Shown here: piece after piece, positions 33,953 to 45,059 of the stretch
Numbering within the stretch: position 1 is the stretch's first letter
Layout of the letters: each line of letters begins with the position of its first letter
Origin: Prionace glauca
Lineage: Eukaryota > Chordata > Chondrichthyes > Carcharhiniformes > Carcharhinidae
Assembly (NCBI GenBank): GCA_037974335.1
Contig: CM075760.1
Span: 47,698,138-47,762,137, forward strand
Direction: 5' to 3'
Length of the DNA stretch: 64,000 nt
Position numbers and translations under genes: made by a program
The notes under the pieces: model-generated
Seen by the model: only the letters and a program-made list of their open reading frames with translations
Database searches by the model: none
Told to the model about the DNA's origin: nothing

Positions 33953-34757
33953 CTGCAGAAAATGTACAATAAATGTCAATAAACTGGAGAGTTCTGGAGA
34001 CAACGAAACCACTGGTGAGATATCAGGAAAATGTGCTTCGCTTCTGATTTTAACTCTTCCCATTTTTGATTTGCAGCTTGGAGGGGAGGTGAACACAATT
34101 CTTTTCTCAAATAACTCAGGAGGGGGCGGAGTGGAAAGATTCAGAAAGTTTACAGCACAGAATCAGGCCATTCGGCCCAACTGATCTACTGTTTTCTTTT
34201 TGGTTTTCTGGTTTTTGATGCTCCACATCAGGCTCCTCCCTTCTTCTTCAATCTAAACCCAATAACATCGCCTTCAGTTCACTTTTCACTCATCAACACA
34301 TCAAACTCCCCAGAAAAATATCAATCGGCCCAGAGTCGTTTAGTTCAGGAGAGTTCGCCTCTCATCCTCCTCCGCTCTAAGGAGAAAAGCCCCAGCTCCC
34401 TCAACCTTTCCTCATAAGACCTACCCTCCAAACCAGGCAGCATTCTGGTAAATCTCCTCTGCACTCTTTCCAATGCTTCCAAATCCTTCTTATAGTGAGG
34501 TGACTAGAACTGCACACAATATTCCAAATGTGGTCTCACCAAGGCCCTGTACACTTGCAGTATAACCCCACGGCTCTTAAACTCAAACCCCCTGTTAATA
34601 AACACTAACACACTTTAAGCCTTCTTCACGGCTCTATCCACTTGAGTGGCAATCTTCAGAGATCTGTGGATATGAACCCCAGGATCTCCCTGTTCCTCCA
34701 CATTGCTCAGAACCCTGCCATTGACCCTACATTTATTGCTTCAATCTCTCAGCTCAC
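33953..34757 (-). other. Cmu3-Cmu4 intron
   Basis: 805 bp. Most of it (about 34140-34735) is a LINE fragment; the remainder is unique. Confidence 0.8.
34140..34735 (-). mobile_element. CR1-like LINE fragment in the Cmu3-Cmu4 intron
   Basis: Minus-strand RT C-terminal text (complements of CTCCTCTGCACTCTTTCC and GTGGTCTCACCAAGGCCC) with a decayed tail near 34140. Its 5' boundary is only about 20 bp from the Cmu3 splice donor at 34757. Confidence 0.8.
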
Positions 34758-35066
34758 CTGTTTCCTTGTGGATAGATGCTCTTAGAGGAGTCGGCAGATC
34801 CTGATGGCTCACCACGCACTCAAACACAGCCGCACTCAGCCAGACTTGTGTGGAGATGTTTAATTTGCTGATCACGCTGTCACGATCCGCTCCGGGCTTT
34901 TCGGCAATCTCTGATTTCAAATACTTCCTGTCTCGGATCCAGGACACGTCAATGCCATGAGGAGCATTAGAAATGATGCAGGTTAAGGTCACGGTCGCCT
35001 CCAGTAAGACTTGTTCTATTGGTGGTGGCTGTATCTTCACTGTGGTATCAAGGCACGGGAGAGGAT
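34758..35066 (-). CDS. IgM Cmu3 exon
   Basis: 309 nt (103 codons), acceptor CTCATTCACAG, donor CAG/GTGAGC, both phase 1. It starts [13 protein letters not shown]; the extra Cys is placed for an inter-chain bond. The Ig-fold Cys pair is in LTCIISNAP and FECVVSHQD, with Trp in VSWIRDRKY. One sequon (NIS) lies in KLNISTQVW. It forms the third constant domain of the mu chain. No defect is seen. Confidence 0.95.
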
Positions 35067-35981
35067 CTGTGAATGAGAAATGAAAATGAGCCCTAGTTCC
35101 CCTTCAGAAACAGGACAGCAGTCTTCAGCCGGAAGGAGACAAAGTCGCCTTCAATATATCAATCTCTAACTCTCGCCTTTCACCTTCCATGGCGAATGGG
35201 AAGCCAGCTTGCTGTATGGAATTATTCCCTGTATTAAATATTGGAGCAGCGGTAACATTTCCATGAATCAGAATTGGAGAATTCCCAAACAAACACACCA
35301 TCCTGAACTCAGGGAAAAAGTACTGACCGTTGGTTTATAAATAGGGTGGATGCACTTTCTAATATTTTACCCTGTGCTGTGACCTATGAAACATTCTCAC
35401 ACCTACTGTCTCTCCAAATTTTACCAGCTGTCTCAGGAACAAGCTGACATCAAGGCCACCTCACTCACTATATTGCTTCAAACCGAAAGGGGGCACTCTT
35501 TTAAGGGGAGGCTGTGGTATATGGTGTTGTCAATGGACTTATAACCTAGGGCAAGACTCTGGGGACACAGATTCGAAACCCATCATTGCAGATATGAAAT
35601 TTGAATTTTGTAAAAATCTATAATTCAAAGTTGAAATGGTTCTCATGAAGCTATTGCTGTAAAACCCCTCCTAGTTCACAAATGTTCCTTACCAAAATCA
35701 ACCTGCTGTCTTTATCTGGCCTGGCATGCATGTGACTCCAGATTCACAGCAACGGGAGTGACACTTCAGTGCCGTCAGGTTTGGGAAATAAATGCACATC
35801 TCAGGAAGGTAGAACAAAAAAATGTTTTTCTGATGAAATTCTGAATGAGATATTGTCCTAATGCAGCAAACTACATGGCAATAACTTACAAGTTGTTCAA
35901 TGCTTTGTACCAACTTGAATAGATCCCTAATTCTGATTAACATCAGAATGATATATGTTGTTCTCTGTTTGAGTTTCTTAC
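35067..35981 (-). other. Cmu2-Cmu3 intron with a SINE
   Basis: 915 bp. A tRNA-derived SINE of family 2 occupies about 35505-35805 in plus orientation (GGACACAGATTCGAAACCC, GACTCCAGATTCACAGCAAC, GGGAAATAAATGC). The rest is unique. Confidence 0.75.
35505..35805 (+). mobile_element. tRNA-derived SINE, family 2
   Basis: B-box-like GATTCGAAACC in the head, conserved middle with CTCCAGATTCACAGCAA, 3' end GGGAAATAAATGC. It is antisense to the IgM gene. Confidence 0.7.
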
Positions 35982-36299
35982 CCTGAGATGCGCTGATGTT
36001 CAGACTCTGAGTGAATTCTTGATGAGTGACCTGGCAGGTATAGACCGCTTTGCTGAACCATTCCCCAGCGGAGACTGTCAGCCGACTGCTGGCCGAGAAG
36101 TTCCCGTTCACTTCACAGGGGGGAGAGGTGACAATTCCTGAATGCGTGGGTTCCCCATTCTTCAGCCACTCCACTTCCATTGACCCTGCCTGGAAATCGA
36201 TGATTGAACAGACGATGATTGCGAATTTCCTGTGTGAGATTTCTTCACTGGAACTCACGGTGAGGATAACAGTTGGAGGGATCTTAGGCTCAGGATCAC
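35982..36299 (-). CDS. IgM Cmu2 exon
   Basis: 318 nt (106 codons). The acceptor follows a T-rich tract and ends CCCTGAAG; the donor is CAGG/GTAAGA; phase 1 at both ends. The split codon with Cmu1 gives Cys ([10 protein letters not shown]), a likely hinge-like inter-chain Cys. The Ig-fold Cys pair is in IIVCSIIDF and YTCQVTHQE, with Trp in VEWLKNGEP. Sequons NFS and NIS are present. It is the second constant domain; sequence intact. Confidence 0.94.
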
Positions 36300-36684
36300 C
36301 TTCAGGGAAAAAAAAAACATATCAATTAAGCATTTCTCAACAGAGGGTAGAGAGGGCGTGGAATGCCCTGCCTGCAGCAGTTGTGGACTTGCCAACTTTA
36401 AGGGCGTTCAAATGGTCAGTGGATAGGCATATGGATGACATTGGAATAGTTTAGGTTAGAGGGTCATTAGATTGGTTCCACTGTTCGGCGCAACATCGAG
36501 GGCCGAAGGGCCTGTACTGCACTGTAATGTTCAAGGTTCTATGTTCTAACTCATTTGCAGTCAATAGACACTAACTGGACCAATCCAGAGGGCCGGATGA
36601 TCCACATCTATTTAAATGAGTTATAACCAAGGCCCTACATGTTAACCCCAGTGTTTCTGTTTCACACAAGCTCCAAACACTTAC
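36300..36684 (-). other. Cmu1-Cmu2 intron with LINE 3' end
   Basis: 385 bp. A LINE 3' end lies at about 36335-36548 in plus orientation, antisense to IgM (TGGAATGCCCTGCCTGCAGC and GGGCCGAAGGGCCTGTACTG, tail ATGTTCAAGGTTCTATG). It belongs to the same subfamily as 26936-28057. Confidence 0.85.
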
Positions 36685-36978
36685 ATGGTATTTCAATGCT
36701 CTTGACTGTGCTCATGTGTCGAACCTCACAGGCAATTCTGGGGCATTCTCCCGCTGAGTCGCTGATGGTTAACTGGCTGCTCAGGGTGTAGGTTCCTTTC
36801 GTGTTTCTCACTGATGGATAAGTCTTACTGAGGACCGTTTGCCCATTTTTCTTCCAGGTCAGTTTGGAAACATCTGGAGAGTAATCCATCGCCAAACATC
36901 CGAAGGTGATGGAGCCGTCGGAGTTCTGTTGCTGACAGGGGGAGACCAGGCCGTAGAGATTGGGCGGAGACGGTGTCG
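36685..36978 (-). CDS. IgM Cmu1 exon
   Basis: 294 nt (98 codons), acceptor TTCTTTCCCAG, donor CCAT/GTAAGT, phase 1 at both ends. It joins J to read VTTATPSPPNLYGLVSPC. The SPC Cys near the start is placed for the light-chain disulphide. The Ig-fold Cys pair is in TFGCLAMDY and RIACEVRH, with Trp in LTWKKNGQ. It is the first constant domain, which pairs with the light-chain C domain. Intact. Confidence 0.95.
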
Positions 36979-37059
36979 CTGGGAAAGAATAGCCAATTGA
37001 ACAAGTTAGACTCTTGCGTTTATTAAGTCAACAAACATATTGTTACAAATAGGTTTCTA

Positions 37060-37215
37060 TATTAGATATAGGTCTTGGTGTTAAATGGATGAAGGGATAT
37101 GGGTAGTCGGTGTGATCAGGATAGTGATGAGCTCTGACCAAAATGAATGGCGGAGTAGGCTCAGAGGGCCGAATGGCCAATTCCAGCTTCTATTTTCTAT
37201 GTTTCTATCTCCAAC
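37060..37215 (+). mobile_element. LINE 3' tail
   Basis: Plus-strand tail with GATGAAGGGATATGGGTAG, CAGAGGGCCGAATGGCCAAT and TTCTATGTTTCTA. Confidence 0.7.
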
Positions 37216-37534
37216 ATTGATTAGAATTATGAACTTATCCCTAATATTTCCCGATTAAATCTTTCATCCGCCTTTGAGATGTTATTTCTATCATTTGGGA
37301 ATTGTCATCTCTGTAGAAACTCATATCCCTGTCTCCACTTCTATCAAATTAGGAAGAAAAAAAACACATTCTGTTAGTCTCACAATGACATATCATTCAT
37401 TGGACTGACAGAGAACAGCAAAGATTGTCTCCATTATTGCAGCAACTATTTATTTCTCAACAACAGCAGTGTGTGATGAACCGCTGTTTATTTTTCAAAC
37501 AACAACACTTTGTGATGAAGAAGTTCTCCCTTCA

Positions 37535-37640
37535 TTCAGACTATCCACTCACCTGATGAGGGAGCTCCAACAGTTTGTGATTCCAAATAAACCTGTTGGA
37601 CTTTAACCTGGTGTTGTGAGAATCCTTACTGTGCCCACAC
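37535..37640 (+). mobile_element. SINE 3' end (GTGTTGTGAGA tail)
   Basis: CACCTGATGAGGGAGCTCC, AAATAAACCTGTTGGACTTT and TGGTGTTGTGAGAATCCTTA, as at 23800-23912. Confidence 0.75.
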
Positions 37641-37989
37641 CAACCTTACTCCCGCATCTCCACACTAGTTTTGGAAATTGCCTGGGTTAAAACTGATTGA
37701 TGCCCCTTCCTCTCTCCAACTCACTGCCTCTCACTCCACAAAACCGAGATTAGTGACTTTGCTTCAAAAATACCTCCGGAATGAATACTTACTGAATGAT
37801 CAGGAAACTCTAAATGTGATTATAAATTCAAATAAATCCAACATTGACTCATTGAGGGATCATACATTAATAACAAGAGTTTCCCATTTGGGCCCTGAAG
37901 TCTCCTCTATCATTCACTGAGATTACAGATGAGTTGATTGTGGTGCTAGCTCTATTCTGAACCCCTTCACTCTGCCCATCCGTCACCCG

Positions 37990-38680
37990 CTCTCTGCCCA
38001 TTTCCCCCAGCTCTTTGCCCTTTCCACTGGCTCTCTGCCTTTCACGGTGGCTCTTTTCCCCTTTTATCCAGCTCTCTGTATTTCCACCTGGTTCTCTACA
38101 CTTCCCTCCAGCTCTGTGCCCTCTCCCCCGGCTCTCTGCTCTTTCCCTCAGCTCTCTGTCCCTGCTACCTCCCCTCTTTCTCCTTTCCCCCGGCTCGCTG
38201 ACCTTTCCCCCTGACTCTCCTGCCCTTTCCCCTGGGCTCTCTGCCCTTCCCCTCGGCTCTCTGGCCTTTCTGCTGCCTCCGTGCCCTTTTTCGTACCTCC
38301 TCGCCCTTTTTCCTGGTTCTCTCCCCTTTCCCTGGTCTTTCTGCCCTTTCCCCCATCTCTCTGCCCTTTCTTTCAGCTCTCTCCCCTTTCACTGGTCTCT
38401 CTGCCCTTTCCCCTGCTCCCTGTCCTTTCCCCTCTCTCTCTAACTTTTCCCCTGGCTTTTCGCCATGTTCCCCGCCTCTCTGCCCTTCCCCCAGCTCTCT
38501 GCTGTTTCCCCTGGCTCTCTGCCCTCCCCCCACCCCGGCTCTCTGCCATTTCCCTCGCCTCCTGTTCTCCCCTGACTATTTGTCATTGCCACTGGCCCCG
38601 AGCCCCCAGGGATTCCCTCCAGCTCTCTGCACTCCCAAGGCAGCTCCCACCTTTGAACACCAAACTGCAGCTTGAGATCT
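37990..38680 (-). repeat. AGCT-rich minisatellite, G-rich on the IgM coding strand
   Basis: Tandem ~18-20 bp units. On the minus (IgM sense) strand they read like CAGAGAGCCGGGGGAAAGGG, often with GAGCT. The palindrome AGCT occurs at least nine times (38009, 38070, 38110, 38150, 38375, 38493, 38621, 38642, 38669), about three times the random expectation. It lies 1.0-1.7 kb upstream of Cmu1 in the J-C intron. Confidence 0.85.
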
Positions 38681-38699
38681 TTCTTCTCTCTCGTTGCAG

Positions 38700-40590
38700 A
38701 CCCTCACCACACAGATTCAGTGAGTGTGAGTGAGAGAATGTGAGTGTGTGAGGGTGAGTGATTAAATGAGTGAGAGTGGATGAGTGATGGTGTATGTGTG
38801 ACGGAAGGTGAGTGGGTGAAGTTCTTTGAGTGATGATGAGTGATTGATGGTGAATAAGTGTGGGTGAGGGTGAGAGAGCCTGAGTAAATGAGGGTGTGTG
38901 AGAGAGGGTAGGTGAGTGGAGGAGACTGAATGTGAGTGAAGGTGGTTGGCTGAGTGTAGGTAAGCAAGATTGAAAGTATGAGGGAGAGTGAGTGAAGATG
39001 TGTGAAGGTTAGTGGAGGTGGGTGAGTGAAAGTGAGTGAGATTGAGTGAATGAGGGTGAGGGAGTGAATGTAACTGAGTAAGTGAGGGGTGAGAGTGAGT
39101 GAATCAGGGTCTGTTACTAAGGGTGGTGTGTGAGAGTGTGTGAGGGAGAATGTGGATGGGTGGGAGAGTGAGGGTGAGTGAGTGATGAGGACGAGTGATT
39201 GAGGATTTGTGAGTTAGGGTGCGTGATGTTGAGTGATGATGAGGATGTGAGGGTGTGTGAGTGAATGTAAGTGCGTGAGTCTGAGTGAGTTTGAATGGGT
39301 GAGGTGGCGCAAGTGAGAGAGACAGAGAGAGTCATTGAGCTTGAGTTTGTGAGGGTGAGTCAGGTTGATTGAGAGTGGGTAGGTGACTGAGTGAGTGCGA
39401 GTGAGAGTGAGTGAGACTGGATGAGTGAAGGTGGGTAAGTGTGAGAGAATGGGGTGAGTGAGTGAGGGTGAGTGAGACTGAGTGAGACTGGGTGAGTGAG
39501 GGTGGATTAGTGGGATGAGTGAGTGAGAGTGAGTGAGACTGGGTGAGTGAAGGTGGATTAGTAGGATGAGTGAATGAAGGTGAGTATGAATGTTGGTGAC
39601 TGACTGAGGGTCTAAGTCAGTGAGTGAGGTTTAGTGAGTGAGGTTGAGTGAGTGATGGTGTATGAGTGTGGGTGGCTGAGTGACAGTGAGTTAATGAGGG
39701 CGCGTGAGGGTGAGTGCGTGAGGGTGAGTGCGTGTGAGTGAGTGAGTGAATGTGGGTGCGTGACTGAGGGTGTGAGAGTGAGTGAATCAGTCAGGGTGTG
39801 AGAGTGAGTGAGGCAGGGTGTGTGATTGAGGTTGAATGAGTGTTTGTGGGTGAGTGAGGATGGATGAGAGTGAGTGAGCGAATATGAGTGAGTGATTGTG
39901 AGTGAGTGAGTGTGTGAGGGTGTGAGGATGAGTGAGTCAGGGCGTGTGTTTGAGTGAACGAGTGAGGTTGAATGAGGGTGGCTTGTGTGAGTGTGAATGG
40001 CGATGGCTGAGAGTGAGTGAGTGAATATGAGTGAGTGATTATGAGTGAGTGAGTGTGTGAGGGTGAGTGACTCAGGGTGAATCAGGATCAGTGAGTTTCT
40101 GAGTTTGAGTGCATGAGTTTGAGTGCTTGAGGTTGAGTGCATGAGGTTGAGTGCATGAGGTTGAGTGCATGAGGATGAGTGCGTGAGGGCGAGTGCATGA
40201 GAGCGAGTGTGTGTGAGGGCGAGTGTGTGAGGGGGAATGCTTGAGGGCGAGTGCGTGAGGGTGGATGAGTGAGCAAGGGTGAGTGAATGAGGGCGAGTGA
40301 GTAAGCGTAAATGAGAATGAGTGACTGTGGGTGAGTGATTGTGGTTGAGTGAGTGAGGGTGAGTGAATGAGGGTGAGTGAGTAAGAGTGTGTCAGTGAGG
40401 GAAGGTTGGTAACTGAGGGTGAGTGAGTGAAGTTCTTTGAGTGAGGATGAGAGATTGAGGGTGAGTGAATGAGGTTGAGTGAATCAGAGTGTGTCAGTGA
40501 GGGAAGGAGGGTAAGTGAGGGTGAGTGAGTGAAGTTGTTTGAGTGAGGATGAGAGATTGAGGGTGAGTGAGTCAGTGTGGGTGAGGGTGA
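38700..40590 (+). repeat. GTGAGTGAGGGT-type minisatellite tract
   Basis: 1.9 kb of imperfect repeats of GAGTGAGTGAGGGTGAGTGA on the plus strand. On the IgM sense strand this is C-rich (CACTCACCCTCA). Local higher-order units occur, for example TTGAGTGCATGAGG at 40115-40190. The open frames on the minus strand (Ser/His/Thr-rich) are artefacts. Confidence 0.92.
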
Positions 40591-41184
40591 GAGAGTCAGT
40601 GAGCCACCTCCTCCTCTCCCTCTCCATCGATCTTTTCCCGATTCTCTCCATTGATCAGCTTTCAGTAACAGGGCTGTGTAAAGTCAGGAATCAGTGTAGA
40701 TCACCAGGCAGCTGCTTTAATGTCGGGGCCTTTCTTTCAGAAACACGGATCAGTGAACAAATAGACAGACTGAGGGAGCTGGAAGGGAAGCTTCCAGCAA
40801 AACTAGGGTCACACAGGAATCAAACACCAAGTTTACACCAGTATTGGGGAGCCAGGCGGACTTAGTCTCAGCCAGATCCCTTCTTATTGATTGTGTCTTT
40901 GTGTCCGGTGTAACACATGGAAATCCCTACTTCTGACCTCATGTTGGATGGAATGTGTCATTGATGAAGCAATAGAAGATTGTTGGTCCCAGAACAGTCC
41001 CCTGCCGAACTCCTGCAGAGATTTCTCAACTTAGATGTTTGACCTCCAACAACCATCACCATCTTGTTTTATGCTAAATATGACTCCAAACAGAGAAGAA
41101 TTTCCCACTGAAACTTATTCACATGAGTTTTACTCGGGCTCCTCGATCCCACCCTCTTTCAAATGTTAGTGGGGGAGGGGGAGG

Positions 41185-41500
41185 GGTTGGCCGAGGCTTC
41201 ACAGTGATTAACGCTGTTGCCTCACAGTTCAATTCCCGATATGGGTCATTGTGTATGGAGTTAGTAAGTTCACCCCGTGTCTGCTTGGGTTTCCTTCGGG
41301 TGCTCCTGTTTCCTCCCGCAGTCCAAAGACGTTTGGGTTCAGGGGACTGGCCGTGCTAAATTGCCCCTTAGTTTCAGGAAGTCTAGTTAGAATAAACACA
41401 TGTGGTTATGGGGATAAGGCTTTGGTGGGATTCCTGTTGATGCAGAGTTGATGGGCTGAATGGCCTCCTTCTGTACTGTAGGATCTCGTGATTCTATTCT
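41185..41500 (+). mobile_element. HE1-like SINE in J-C intron
   Basis: Head GGCTTCACAGTGATTAACGC, body CCTCCCGCAGTCCAAAGACG and a full 3' tail (GATGGGCTGAATGGCCTCC, TGTACTGTAGGATCTCGTG). Antisense to IgM. Confidence 0.82.
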
Positions 41501-41519
41501 ATGATGTAAATGACAGTCT

Positions 41520-42370
41520 CTCTGACGTATGTGAGGTGGAAAGTGTGTGAGAGGGTGTTTGGGTGTGTGTTTGATAGAGAGAGGGGTGAATGTGTGTGTG
41601 AAGGTACCTGTGTGTGATAGACTGTGTGTGCACATGTGTGAGACAATGGGCTGCGTTTGCAAGGGGGCAGTGTGCCTATTGGAAAGCAAAATAAACTGTT
41701 CATGAGTGTGTGGAAATGTGCATGGGATTGCGTGTGAGTGAGAAAGATGTGTGCAATGTGTGTGTGTGATCGAAGCAAAGTGTGTGTGTGTGTGTGTGAG
41801 AATGATTGTGCGAAACTGTGCTTATGTGAGAGACTGTGTCTGTGTATAAGTTAGAGCGTGTGCATAGGTCTATGTTTGTGAGAGAGCTAGTGTGTGAGAG
41901 AGCAAGAATGTCCAGGTGTGAGATAGTGTGTGCAAGAGAGATAGAAATATGTGTGTGTGTTTGAGAGAGAGAGAGAGAGAGACAGATGTGTGTGCAAGAG
42001 GAATTGTGAGAGAGTGTGTGTGAACAAATGTGAGAACTTGAGCGTGTGTGACAGAGTTTGGGAGAGAGAGTGCGTGTGCGAGAGCGTGAGAATATGCTTA
42101 TATGTGTGTGTGTCTCCGTGTAAGAGAGAATGTGTGTGGAGGTGTGTGCGTGTGAGTGTTTTTGTGTATGAGATGTGAGAGACTGATTGAGAGAGCGGGA
42201 GTATGTCTGTATTTGTATTTGAGACAGTGTATGTAGACCGTGAGGGAAAGAGAATGTGTGTGAAATATCGTATGAGAGAGAAAGTAAGTGTGTGTATGTA
42301 TGTGTGAGAGAATATGAGCGTCTGTGTGTGTGTATTTATGTGTGTGAGAGTGTATGATGTGTGTAAGTCT
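41520..42370 (+). repeat. GTGTGAGAGA low-complexity tract
   Basis: Imperfect TG and GAGA repeats, with a pure GA run near 41965-41982. No gene. Confidence 0.88.
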
Positions 42371-42589
42371 CTATCTGGCTGATTCAGTCTGGAAAATCAC
42401 CCTCACTTCACACATACTCACCCACTCACACAGTAAGTGGGAGTGACAAGCGAGCACAATACGGACTGTGGGGCACGGGTTGGAAAAACATTTAAATATT
42501 TCACAAGTCAGTCACAATTAAATAATTTCCTCTTTCATCAATGAGAGAAACTTGTAAAACCTCACGGAATCTGACACAATCCAGGGCAA

Positions 42590-42960
42590 AGCCAACCACA
42601 AGATTACCCACCTCCTCATTCACCCTATTTACTCTCTCCATCACTAACAAGCAGTGTCAGCACTGTGTGCATTATATACAACATGCACTGCAGCAACTCA
42701 CCAAGGCTCCATAGAATACACTGTCCAAACCCGCTGCCTTTACATCCTAACAGGACAAGGGCAGCAGCCACATCTGAAACACTATAACCTGTAATCTCCC
42801 CTCCAAAACACACATCATCCTGACCTGAAACAATATCTCAATTCATTCATAATCGCTGGGTCAAAATCCTGGAACTTCCTGCCTAACAGCAGGGCGGATG
42901 CCTGCAGCATATGGACTGCAGTTGTTCAAGGATGCTTCATATCAATACTTTGTGAAGGAA
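42590..42960 (+). mobile_element. LINE 3' fragment (second family)
   Basis: ACATGCACTGCAGCAACTCA, GGACAAGGGCAGCAGCCACA and GGGTCAAAATCCTGGAACTT identify the same family as 60740-61480. The final tail is missing. Confidence 0.7.
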
Positions 42961-43409
42961 CAATGAGATTATAAATTCAGGCCCCGCAAATGTCTCTAAA
43001 ATGCCTTTAGAAGATTAAAAATAATATGCAAGTGAATTTGACACTTCAACTATCAAACTAACAGTACGGAGCATAATATAGTAAATCTCACTTTGTATTT
43101 GTTCATCGAACATTCCCAAGGCCGGTACATCACTGCTTAAAAATCACCCAATTCTCCCTCTAAAGTCTGATGTTTCTGCTTCTCTGATGGACACAATATG
43201 CTTCAGGGACTTAATTTCTGAGACACCGAGTCAAACAGTCACATTTCTCACAGATACAAGTGCATTGAAGAAATAAATCAAATTTCAGTTCCTGCAGTAC
43301 AGAAGAAGGAATCAAAAGATTTATAACCAGTCAGGGAGATTCCTGGTCCCAACACAGTGACCACACGCCCAGAAACAGAACAGACACAAACAGTTCAACA
43401 GTCGAGTTC

Positions 43410-43700
43410 CCAGCAGAAAGATCTGTTCAATCTGTCAATTTCAAACTGTTGGGTTCTCATTGATCAATAGTCAAGTTACAACAGAAAATCAATAACCTAT
43501 TTTAAATTAAACGGGTATTCATTTCAGAACTCCTCTCGACTTTTAATTATTTCTCTCTGCCTGTATCACTTCGCGAAAATTGTGTAAAAATGTAATTTCG
43601 CTGAAAATGAGCAAAAATAACAGATTCAGGACTGTTCAATGTCCCTATCAGAGATACAATGTCACAGTAACAGTTCAATGTCCCTAACAGAGATACAGTG
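43410..43700. repeat. J-C intron duplication, copy 1
   Basis: Matches 44735-45005 in the same orientation (shared blocks: ATTTTAAATTAA, AACTATTTCTC-like text, AACAGATTCAGG, CAATGTCCCTA). A short inner repeat TTCAATGTCCCTA occurs at 43636 and about 43675. Confidence 0.8.
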
Positions 43701-44734
43701 ACACACTAAGAATTAAACAAACCGGGAAATATTTACATTGAAAATCGTTACCTGATTGGATCTAATTTCTTAATTAAATGTAATCAACAAAATTATCAAG
43801 GCAAAACAATTTATCGAGCCGAGTACAGCTGAGTAAAGAAATGTTTTGTTTTTAATTCATTTTGATACAATTAAATATTCTCTAAGACTGATGATATTTT
43901 GCACGCTAGTGCAATATTCAAGGTCTTTTGTTTTGAATTAATCAGCGTTAATATTACATTTTAAGTTATTGTTAATTGTCAGTTAGTTCTCCTGTCAGCT
44001 GATTTGTTCTCTGTAATAAAATGAGTTTTCAATCATTGAAAACGTGCTTCTGCCCCCAACATTGTTCAATAATTAGGTTACAATTAAATCTCAATGTTAA
44101 ACTATAATTTCAAATTACTGAATGGAAACATTCAAACATCTGTCATTCATTTACTTAAATCTAATCACATTGTAATATTTTCCTTTTTCACTTTTACTGC
44201 AAATATCTTATTACAACGAACAAACGTGTTAAAAATGCAGATTTCTGAGTTTGTCCAGACTGTAACGGCCTGGCCGTTTGAAATCAATAATACTGCTTCC
44301 TCGATTTAATAATTTAGGCCACCCATATAACAACTTCATTACTGAACACATTGTTTAATTAAAGAAGATCTGAATTAAACAGTGCAAACATAAAGACGAT
44401 AATTGATTCAAATGCTCTGTAACGCTAAAAACACGATGCAGAATATAAGTCTCAACCTTTTCTTCATTATAATATTTAATAAGAATTAAACATAAGCTTC
44501 AGTTAGTATGAATTCTTCCATTCTGTCATTTATTCTGTGTTTAACATTAATGGGAGACATGATGTTATTAAGTGCTGAGCTAATATTATTTTTATAGTAT
44601 TTATAATATCATATTATTTTTCTATAAAGTAATCTTTTTGAATTTCAAGCATTTAATTGTCAGTCGGTAGCCAGTTTCTGTTAACACTTTACTACAATTC
44701 AAACACAATCATTTGAACAATTTTACTTGAGTGT

Positions 44735-45005
44735 CAGCGAATTTCATCTGTCAGAAAACTGTGTTCAGTCTGTCAAATTTTTAGAAACTGTTTGATTCTA
44801 ATTGATCAAAGGTCAAATTACAACAGTGAAAAAATCAACAAACATTTTAAATTAACCTGATGTTCATTTTAAAACTCCCTTTGCCTTTTAACTATTTCTC
44901 CCTGACTGTCTCAAATCACAAAAACTGGGCAATTATTTTTCTGAAAATGAGGACTTCGAATATAACAGATTCAGGGCAGTGTAATGTCCCTAACAGAGGT
45001 ACAGT
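44735..45005. repeat. J-C intron duplication, copy 2
   Basis: Second copy of 43410-43700, about 1.33 kb away, diverged by scattered substitutions and small indels. Confidence 0.8.
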
Positions 45006-45059
45006 GAATTGTAATTCATGTTTTATTTTAATATGTAACCATTAGTTAACATGAATAAA

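Noticed and set aside
38015-40276. Proline/Ser/Leu frames at 38015-38733 and His/Ser/Thr frames at 38704-40276
   Set aside because: Both come from simple tandem repeats in the J-C intron and are open on several frames.
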